Position numbers and translations under genes: made by a program
Part shown: positions 56,006-64,000 of the stretch, piece after piece
Position numbering within the stretch: position 1 is the stretch's first letter
Layout of the letters: each line of letters opens with the position of its first letter
Notes under the pieces: generated by a model
What the model was told of the DNA's origin: nothing
Seen by the model: the letters and a program-made list of their open reading frames with translations, nothing else
Databases searched by the model: none
Source of the DNA: Tamarix chinensis
Taxonomy: Eukaryota > Streptophyta > Magnoliopsida > Caryophyllales > Tamaricaceae
Length of the DNA stretch: 64,000 nt
Direction of reading: 5' to 3'
NCBI GenBank assembly: GCA_030549775.1
Contig: CM060174.1
Coordinates: forward strand, 44,744,707 to 44,808,706

Positions 56006-56107
56006 TGAGGAGGGTCACACATCCTAAATATTTCTCCATAGCAAGCATGCTTAACTACAGAGTTCTTAGGATGGAATCACCAAAAATATGGTTTACCATG
56101 GCGATAT
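56006..56107 (-). other. 5S rRNA-like segment, left copy (Cassandra LTR)
   Basis: The plus strand reads GGGTCACACATCCTA, then CAAGCATGCTTAACT, GAGTTCTTAGGATGGAATC and CATGGCGAT. These align in order with the reverse complement of plant 5S rRNA (GGTCACCCATCCTA, CAAGCACGCTTAACT, GAGTTCTGATGGGATC, TATGATCG), covering box C and box A. Too diverged to be a working 5S gene. Confidence 0.75.
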
Positions 56108-56502
56108 AAGTAGCTAGTTATTAATTCTTATAACACTCTACTCAATTTGTGATTATTACATTCATCCCTACTAAATAATGTAACATCCTTATTGTACCCC
56201 GACCACTAACTATCTCATTACAATCTATTGCAAGAATCATTGTACTAGGTTGTTGAGTTGCTCTTCCAAGTTCATCTCATGGTCACCGTTTTATTTTAAT
56301 ATCATTTGTAATGCTTTGAGTTGATACGGCCATATAAGGGCCACTTGGTAGCCACCTAATAGTACAAAAGTTTTGGGGCTTATCTCGGAGCATTTTTTAA
56401 TTTATCAGCTAGCCCCATAGATCACCATGAGTCCATTTAGTGAACTTTAGCCATGTTAATGCACTTCTTGAAAAAATTATAAAAAAAAATCAATACTTTC
56501 TA

Positions 56503-56598
56503 AGAAGGTCATCCATCCTAAAAATTACTCCATGATAAACACGCTTCATATTGAAATTCTTAAGATGGAATCACTAAAATAATGGTATATGATGTTGA
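56503..56598 (-). other. 5S rRNA-like segment, right copy (Cassandra LTR)
   Basis: GAAGGTCATCCATCCTA, TACTCCATG, AACACGCTT, ATTCTTAAGATGGAATC and GGTATATGAT align in order with the reversed 5S rRNA. Box A is more mutated than in the left copy. Confidence 0.72.
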
Positions 56599-56979
56599 TA
56601 TCAGTAGCCACAACAATCCTTATAGTGCTCTACTATTTTAGGGGTTATCGTAATAGAGTTATATGGTGTTACTTAGTCCCGGATATCCCTTTTAAACTCT
56701 TCATCCCTTTTGTTCCTCTTCTCTCTTTTTCCATGTATATTATTATATAGAGTATGTACTCTATACTTAGATCTTACATTTAATTTATTAAAGCCTTTTA
56801 AAATTTCTACATATTTTTGTAAGTTTTTATTTATCTGTTCAAATTTTTTATCCTTATACTTAGTAGGAGAAAGGTATGAACCAAACTTGTGCTAAGAATG
56901 GTAGTAACACCTACTATATTATGTTAATGCTTCCACTTAAAAATAAAAATTTTCAAAAGTAAATTTCAGCGATGCTACA

Positions 56980-58093
56980 AGTTATTATTAGAGTTTTGAT
57001 TTTTGAAATTCATATTTTGTTTTCAAAAATAAGGGTTTTTGACAATCCTCTATCTAATTTATCATTTTCCATCCATTTTGAAAGTCTGAGTGCTTGATAA
57101 TTTTGGGCTAGGTACGTGAGAAAATTTTAAATGTTTAGTATTAGGTGGCCGTTATATGATTTATGTGGCTAACCCATTTTAGTATTTAGATTATACTTTT
57201 CTCTTAGTAAATTCACATTTTATATCTCATGATGGCTTATAAATGCTTGATTTTCTCACATAGAAGAGCTCTTGACTGTGATGGTAGAGAGATATATGCA
57301 TCAACCACTACATCATCCACCATTTCATATCTATATCCATATTCCTATGCTAGCTCCACAAGAACACTAGTGTAACACCTACAAAATTGCTGGAAAATTT
57401 TTGTTTTAGCAAAAGCATAGTAACAATATAATTGGGTATTATCATCGTACTCAACATATGTCTTTCTTACCTAGCCATATCATCTTTACATCGAATAAAA
57501 GGTAAAATAGTTAAAACATAAAACATAAAACATAAATATTAAATAATAGGTGAAATTCATAAACTTATATAAGAGTTTGGAGGTTAACTCCAAGTACAAT
57601 ATCAAATTACATCAAATGTGATACACTGGAATTAAGATTCTAAAAAGTATCCGAGCCAATAACTCAAATGCCTGCTAACAATATCAAAAGATTAGGTTGA
57701 ATGGGTAAGGGACATGCCCCTTATATCTACCCTTTGTTTTGTGCACATTAGACTTCTAGTACTAGATGTACTCAAGGAGGTCTGATTGTTAGCAGTATGA
57801 ATGTGATCAGTGACTCATAAGCTTGTTTTTATATAGACACAACCACCAGCATACTTTTGTACTCTTTATTGTATTAGTTATACTTTATTTTTGTCCATAT
57901 ATGTTTGATTAGGTGATGCTTGTTCCCTACATTTTTATGTGTTAGTAGTGTACCTTGATTGGGGTTTAGTAATCTTAAGGGGTTAGTGACCCTTAACTCA
58001 TATAAACATTATTTGTGGACAACCTGAGGCTCTAACAAGTTAGTTTAATCCTGTTTAACTTCATGGACAAAGGATATGTTAAGGGAGAAGTAA
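56980..58093 (+). other. Interior of element J (about 1.1 kb), no intact gene
   Basis: Begins with AGTTATTATTAGAGTTTTG, a decayed AGTTGGTATCAGAGC primer-binding site, and ends with the polypurine tract AAGGGAGAAGTAA. No complete domain is seen. TGTAACACC at 57371 looks like the end of a reversed LTR fragment (to about 57700). Like B, J is an LTR pair around a short interior. Confidence 0.55.
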
Positions 58094-61000
58094 TGTAATA
58101 CCATATTTATAAAACCCAAATTTATAAATCCAAATTATAAATTTCTAACTATGTGTAATTAATTATAATAATAATTATAGGTTATTTTGTCTTAAATGTG
58201 TTAGTAATATGTGTACTATTATAAAATATTAGATAGAAATTTAATTAGGCTAACATTCAATATAATTTTTGTAATTAAATTTAATCCTAGTTTGGACCCT
58301 AACTGGTATCTGTATTATCAAGGAACTATATTTCTGGTAACTGGATGTTTTACTCCAATTCATCTTTCCTAAATTATTACCCTACCCTACAGTACTATAA
58401 TTTTACTCATGCGCCCATGATCTCCCATCGTCCTCCTCCTCCTCATGTTTTTCTCTTTATTCCATACTTATCCTTTTCTCTCTATACCTCTCCTTCCATG
58501 ATTCCCTCATCTTGTCTTATCACCAATCATACTTTTACCTACATAAGGCCCTATCCCTCTCTAGTTTTGTGTTATGAGTCCCACCAGAAATGAAGCAAAG
58601 TTTATGTCTTTCTCCCTATCTTCTTGAGCAACAAATCACTATAATTTTCCTCATTATTTCACCACGCTCTTTGTTATTTTTACCTAGAAACATCCTCCTT
58701 GACCACACCTTCCCCCTTTTTATGGCCAAAACCTATATTTCTATGCCTATAAATGCCTAACACTATTGGTTTCCTCCCCTTGCTACAAAAAAATCACCAA
58801 AGCTCCCCTTTGCTAGATATTTAATCAGTAACACTATCCCTTTCTACACCAATAACCACCACTCCCTTCCCCTTTGCTTCGACAAACATTATTGGTTATC
58901 CCCTCATAATGGAAACAAGTCTCTTTTCTCATCCACCAGCAATAATGACAAGTGTTGTTGCTTATTTCTCAACAACAACAAAAATTGTAGTTGCACTCCT
59001 CTTTACTTGCATGACTTTGTGCCATTGTTCCTAGCTTCCTTTTCCCAATTATTTTCTAACCTTTTTCTTGATTGGTTTTTATTTAATTTTTGGCTTATTT
59101 TTGTGTTATATTAAATGCTAATATACATTATGGTGGATGATGAACATATATCTTTACATTTTTTTTCCTTTTTTATCATAGTGTTTGATCATTTATTTGA
59201 ATAATATATAAAAAGAAATATAATTTTGTGCTTAAGTAATAATAATCTCATATTTTTAATTACTTGAGATAAGGTGATGTAAAATGATGGATTTAAATTC
59301 TTAGATATTTTATTAATTTAGTTAGTTTTATTTTTACATGTATAATTTTCTTAATAATAACAAAAGAATTTGTCCAAAAGGGCTTGGCCCCAACCACTAA
59401 AGCATAAAAAGTTCAAAAGGTGAAAAGACCAAAGAAAAAAGGGACGGAGATTGAGATTAGAAAAGAAGAAAGAAAGCTACTAGATGGCATAGAGAAAATA
59501 ATTGAAAGGAAGACAACGTAATTAGGGGCAGAAGGGCGAGTAAGAGAGAAAAAGAAAAAAAAACTAAAGAGTGAAAAAAGACATAGAGGGAAGATGGTGC
59601 AGAGCAAGAGGAAAAAAATAAAAAAAGAAAGAAGAGGTGTCGGGTAGTTAGGTGGAGATTAAATGAAAAAAGAAATAAAAAGAACATGGAAGCAGGGAAA
59701 TGAAATCTAAGGAAAAGAAATGAGAAAGAGGAAGATGATGGGTGCCGGCAAAGAAGAAACTTATTTTAGTTTCACCTCCCATAATTTTTCAGTTCTTATT
59801 TTGAATTTGAAGTGCTATAGTTTAATATTCAAATATTTTCAAGATCAATAGTTTATATAAAATTTAAATGCTTTATTTACTTTGATTAGTTTTATTTTGA
59901 TTAATATCAAGTTCTAACTTTCTTTTACTAAGGATATGGTGAAACCCTATTATTTATAGTGTTAGATTAATTGATTGCTTGATTAATAGATTACACTATG
60001 TGTTTTATGATCTTGTTATAAATTATGTCTGATTAATAGATTAATCACCTTTAATTAGTGCTTGATAAGTCGAGAAAAGATGCAACAATTGATTTTCCAT
60101 TTTAGATTACCTAGCATAAATAGAAATTGAATGGGTTATGAGAACAATTATATGACTTCTACAATATTAGGGAAGGATAAATAATTAATTGAACATAAAG
60201 AATTATCTTTTATTCAAATTCTTCCACTAGAAATAGCGGGACTAATAATTGGCAATAGGACTGCATAGTTCGAGAGAGCACATTAGTTAAATATTTCCAT
60301 TGACATATAGTTAGTAATTGAAAATATCATGTAATTAATTAATTAATCAATATAGTTGGATAATGGTAGATCAAGATTCATTGTTAGATTTTATTAATTT
60401 ATTTTACCATATTTAATTTTTTTAGCTATAATTAGTTGAAGTGAATTATTAGTTTAGAATTAATTAATTATTTATTTGATTTCAATCGCTTAGTCCTTAT
60501 TTAAATTATTAGCATTTTTGAGTTATTAATTAGTCTCTTTGGAACGATAATTTGGTGTTTATTGTACCCTATATTACTTGAGACTTGTATACTTGTCGAC
60601 AGTGATGTTTGGTCGACACCAAGTTCTTGGCACCATTAAGTGGATATTAATTTCTTTGATGAACTTTGAGGTGTTGTGGAGAAGTTGGACTTTTATACTT
60701 CTGGTGTAGCATGGACTAGATAAAACGAATTATTAATGAGATGGTAGAGTGTATACACAAGCGTGTTAGCATTTTTTAGATCTAGAATCTTGCTAAAGTT
60801 TTATATTATGCAAGTACTATGAAATACACAATGAAATGATAATATGCTAAAGAAATGTTACGTACGATTTGTTGTTAAGTTTAGGTATATGCTTGTGTAA
60901 TATGTTGAATGGTTAATGTATGTATGCCTTAGATTTTTGTTGGGGATTTTAATCCTGTTGAGTTATTGTGAAATTTCTACGATAAGTATATGATGATTAT

Positions 61001-61664
61001 CATTACAATGTAGCTAAGGTTGATACAAATATAATAAAAGTATGCACACATTATTAGGGTTGGAATACAATAATTATTATTCATATGTTCTAGGATTATA
61101 AATTATTTCCTATATGTACTATAATATTCATTTACCAATTAAATTCCATATTATGTAATAGATATGTACGTACTAGTTGCATGGAATATATGACATATTA
61201 TAAACATATGAATAGGGTTTGCACACGTTGTATACTAACTATATGAAAAATGGGACATATAGTAAATTACTAATATTTGGTACAAACATCCTAAAATATT
61301 TTAAATTGTTATCTTTTAGCCTTTTCATGAAAAGATCTCATAATAATAATATTTGGTATGAAATTGGATAAAAATGTTGAAATTAGGGTTTCAATGGCAT
61401 TTTGGTCAATTTTAACCTAATGCTTATATTGTGAGTAATTAGACTTAGGATGGCCTTAGGCATTGATAGGTTAACCTTAGTGTTGCCTTTGGCTCGAACA
61501 TAGGCTAATGATCTTAGGGTTTACGTTGGTAATTATAAAGAAAGGTCATATATGGAAATGATAATTATTGTGAAGTAAGTGATTTTAGTGATCATCTCAT
61601 AAAAAACTAATAATACTTAAAGTGAAAGTCCTCGAGTTTGGGATTGATTTCTCTCTAGGATTAC
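58094..61664 (+). repeat. Element J, right LTR (degenerate, truncated)
   Basis: Starts TGTAATACCATATTT after the polypurine tract, then AT-rich U3, pyrimidine-rich block (58370-59040), TATA box (TATAAATG, 58748-58755), and AT-rich sequence. Near 61600 it carries AATACTTAAAGTGAAAGTCCTCGAG, related to 42000-42025 in H, and then stops at a new LTR-like start at about 61665. A purine-rich inverted piece at about 59340-59760 interrupts it. Short frames here are compositional. Confidence 0.5.
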
Positions 61665-63036
61665 TATAATACCCTAAAATTTTCTTAGCCTAATCCTATG
61701 TCAGTAGCACCCTAATTTGATTATAATATTGAGAAATTTTGTTCTAGCTTTAACCCACTTTTTTAATCCCAGAACTTTAACTGAATCAGAAACCTTAGCT
61801 AGGATAAATTAAAATTCATAAAATAGAATCAAAATTTCCTAAAATTTTCACTAATCCTAATTATTTATGGCTAATCTAAAATAATTCCTAACCTTTATCT
61901 TTTTCCTTTTATTTTCTTTTTCTCCTCCTTTCTGACATCTCTTTTTGCCATAAACCTTAACTTTAGTTTTGCAACGTGCACCTGCATCACCGATCACTCT
62001 CACCACTATAGCCTACATCATCATCCATCATACATCACATTTCTTCTTATTCTTCTTCTTACCTTATCCCTACCCGGCCTCCACAGGACCATCACCTCCC
62101 CTTGACATTTCATTTTCTTCTTCAACCTTGCATAATACACACACATAACCATCACCATCCTTACTGTACCCTCTGCCTTTTTTCCCAACACTCAACCATC
62201 ATTTTCCTATGCCAATTCTCATGCTTGACATACACCATTACTTGTCACATGCCTCCCTTACTTTTTATTTGTTTGCTGATTCACACTATACACACACATG
62301 CACACCCCCCACACCCCACACCCGACACTCTCCTCTCTTCCTCTTAGTTTGGCCTCCACCTAATCATTTTTTGTATAAAAATCCTTTCCCAAACACTTCC
62401 CTTCTTTCTCCTTTCTTTTTTCTTCTTTTCTTCTCTTTCTTCCTCATTTGTTCCTTATTTTTGACTTGTGTACCACCATCTCCACCACCGTGCACCACCA
62501 CAGCCACCACTCACTACCCTTTGGCTAGTAGACTAACCACTAAGGTTACCCTAACCTTCCCTAACACTATCCTTGGCTATCGTCGCTGACCACTACTTCT
62601 TTTCCCTTCTTCTTCTCCTCGCCTGCCACATTGTTTGGAAGCACATGGCCTATGCACAAACATACGACGCTAAAATTTTATACTACACACTCGTGTAGCC
62701 CAACATTACCTGCCAGTGCACCCTTGCACACTCGTGAACAGCTCAAATGCATGCCCATGAAAACCTATTCATCGTACAAACTATTTATTCACTAATCTAG
62801 CATGAATGTTCCACTTTGTGTAGCCTAGCCATACACGATGCTTTCTCTCAACCAAAGCTGAATTGCCTACACCAGATCCATGCAGCTTCCCACTTTCAAC
62901 CGTGTACCCCTATTTTCACCACCAAACCTTGTCAAAACACCACTAAGTTTTTACCATAGCTCCACCACACTTCTACTACACATCTACATATCCCAAGCTT
63001 CCATTTTACAATAGTCATTTTTATTTTTACCATCTT
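61665..63036 (+). repeat. LTR-like element L (start of a giant LTR), truncated by K
   Basis: TATAATACCCTAAAATTTTC resembles the TGTAAT/TGAAATGCCC starts. It is followed by AT-rich sequence and a pyrimidine-rich block with CCACC clusters (61900-62640), the U3 order of the superfamily. It is cut at 63036 by the K LTR. Confidence 0.42.
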
Positions 63037-63139
63037 TGTAACACCCCAAAATTTACTACTTTTTTTTAAAGAAAGGCAGAAGTAATTAAAATAGAAACTC
63101 TTGAATTAAAACTCGTGAATTCTGGGGATGTTACCGCCA

Positions 63140-63185
63140 CACTTAGTACGAGACCGGTTCTCTCCGACCGTTCTAGTACCAAGTG
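63140..63185 (-). other. Terminal LTR hairpin (LTR K)
   Basis: On the minus strand CACTTGGTACTAGAACGGTC pairs with an arm ending GTACTAAGTG; GTTACCGCCA on the plus strand is the conserved flank. Confidence 0.72.
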
Positions 63186-63583
63186 CTAAGGATAAGAAGA
63201 GATTAACATTAAAACAAATCAACAGTTCATAGAAGAACTAGAAAGATCATAATATCAAATTCAGAGTATGCATGAAGGTTTACAAACCAATAGAGTGAAA
63301 TCAATCATAAGATAGAAATCAGAGTGCAAAATCAAAATTCCTCGAAGGGAATAATCTTACAATCGATAAAAGCTTCATTTGAAATACTCAGTACAAGGTA
63401 GTAAATCAAATAGGATAAATCTGATACAAGAAGAAATAATAGAAATAAATAAGATAACAAGAAGAGTGGATCCGGCCACACTACTCACGAATTTTGAGCC
63501 AAATACTCTCAAGACTCAGCCTCGATTGATGTCTCGCCCACCTGCACAAGTCAGAAGGGCATACTACTCGTGGAAATGAGTAG

Positions 63584-63619
63584 CACCCATGAAACGGATG
63601 ATCAGTACGCTACGTACTG
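63584..63619 (-). other. Two adjacent inverted repeats (LTR K)
   Basis: CACCC...GGATG (one G-U type change) and CAGTACG-CTA-CGTACTG (perfect). Confidence 0.6.
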
Positions 63620-63833
63620 AGTAAGGTAACCAAGCACTAATGCCAACACATTTACGTACTGAGATTCATACAGGGGACATAACAGAGGCATAATCACGGT
63701 AACATAATATCATACAATCAATCGAGTAGATACATAAAGGCCCAATTAAAGTCCAGATTAATTACTTAATTGATCTTTTATCAGGAATCGATACAAATCA
63801 TGCCTTTTTATCAAATCCATGTGAATACGGGAG

Positions 63834-63965
63834 CCCCCACTATTATAGCCGGTGGATTAGAGGCATATAGGGTATCATACCCTAACCACTATTATAGCCG
63901 GTGGATCGGATACACATAGGACTACACGTCCTAACCACTATTCCTAACCGGTGGATCGGTTGGCC
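63834..63965 (-). repeat. Hairpin array (LTR K)
   Basis: Three units on the minus strand. Linker stems AGGGT/ACCCT (extended to eight pairs with one central base) and AGGAC/GTCCT (loop GTGTA). The rest lies beyond the window. Confidence 0.8.
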
Positions 63966-64000
63966 CAGGCTCGCATGGTGTTCCACTGTAAATAATTAGT

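Larger units (their letters stand above)
55803..56660 (-). mobile_element. Cassandra-type TRIM with 5S rRNA-derived LTRs
   Basis: Two related blocks (about 55803-56185 and 56307-56660) act as LTRs around about 120 bp. Each contains, on the minus strand, a diverged 5S rRNA-like segment. Plus-strand left edges read TATAACACCC and TGTAATGCT. Just left of the second block TTTTAATATCATT resembles a decayed reverse primer-binding site (GATACCA). Size, LTR-in-5S layout and lack of coding sequence match Cassandra elements. Confidence 0.72.
54440..56979 (+). mobile_element. Element J, left LTR: degenerate giant LTR
   Basis: Ends GATGCTACA at 56979, followed by a decayed primer-binding site, so this is a left LTR on the plus strand. 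It has a TATA box (TATAAAAC, 54469-54476), a consensus donor-like AAG|GTAAGT at 54640, and blocks at 55130-55400 related to LTR H (ATTAATCACTTAAAG, GGGGTATACATACATAATTGATTAGGTGTC). Hairpin units are no longer recognisable. A Cassandra-type element sits inside. Its true start to the left is unclear. Confidence 0.6.
63037..64000 (-). mobile_element. Element K: minus-strand giant LTR (D type), 3' end only
   Basis: The outer edge TGTAACACCCC at 63037 is the reverse of the LTR end GGGGTGTTACA. No primer-binding site lies to its left, so it is the outside end of a 3' or solo LTR. Moving right it has the terminal hairpin, acceptor-like CTGCAC (63542), the CACCC and CAGTACG stems and a hairpin array, all in D order and closest to D. 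It runs past the window end. Confidence 0.88.

Noticed and set aside
56006..56598. Functional 5S rRNA genes
   Set aside because: Too diverged and lacking the ends of the gene; the paired layout fits a TRIM element.
58345..58593. 82-residue frame in LTR J, and frames at 62102-62589
   Set aside because: Pyrimidine-rich U3 sequence; no domain, and same position as compositional frames in other LTRs.
63379..63579. 66-residue plus-strand frame in LTR K
   Set aside because: Antisense to the conserved LTR end; no homologue recognised.

Overview
The window is plant nuclear heterochromatin made almost entirely of nested LTR retrotransposons. No host protein-coding gene, tRNA gene or functional rRNA gene could be supported. 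The evidence is plant-type: primer-binding sites of the TGGTATCAGAGC class (initiator tRNA-Met), Ty1/copia and Ty3/gypsy (chromovirus and Tat-like) protein domains, 5-bp target-site duplications (TSDs), telo-box AAACCCTA motifs, and a Cassandra-type element with 5S rRNA-derived LTRs. This points to a flowering plant with a repeat-rich genome; the species or order cannot be named from the sequence.

Layout. (1) 1-7396: a decayed plus-strand Ty1/copia element (A) whose left LTR is cut by the window edge. (2) 7397-8771 and 18804-22882: two pieces of one very long minus-strand LTR (C) that received both element A and element B. (3) 8772-18803: element B, a recent insertion with TSD CAACT, two about 4.07-kb LTRs and only a 1.9-kb interior. 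That interior holds Tekay/Del-like gag, a protease start, then the tail of the pol chromodomain region; RT, RNase H and integrase are missing. (4) 22883-about 26860: minus-strand Ty1/copia remnant (G), cut by C. (5) about 26873-29810 and 47255-50756: minus-strand Ty3/gypsy element (F), split within its RT by element E. (6) 29811-47249: plus-strand Ty3/gypsy element E (TSD GTTAT), itself interrupted by two large stand-alone LTRs, D (31997-37040) and H (38261-43472, TSD AAGAC). (7) 50757-54440: old Tat/Ogre-like gypsy remnant with a 35-bp tandem repeat. (8) 54440-63036: degenerate members of the giant-LTR superfamily (J, L), with a Cassandra-type TRIM nested at about 55803-56660. (9) 63037-64000: a minus-strand LTR (K) of the D type running off the window.

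The most notable system is the giant-LTR superfamily (B, C, D, H, K; weaker J and L). Its LTRs are 4-5.2 kb or longer and share an ordered architecture: AT-rich U3, pyrimidine-rich GC block, TATA box, TTA microsatellites, the palindrome GGAGCrTGCTCC, a GTAAGG splice-donor-like site, a GGGTTTGCATG minisatellite, two arrays of a GACCGATCCACCGG...AATAGTGG motif separated by GAGCTCAATAAA, two more inverted repeats, a CAG acceptor-like site, and a terminal 46-bp hairpin just before the LTR end. The linker between array units forms a short stem whose bases differ from unit to unit while pairing is kept, which suggests selection on RNA structure.

The insertion order is readable: F, then E in F, then D and H in E; separately G, then C in G, then A and B in C. 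All protein-coding regions carry stops or frameshifts, so every element here looks non-autonomous now, although B moved recently.
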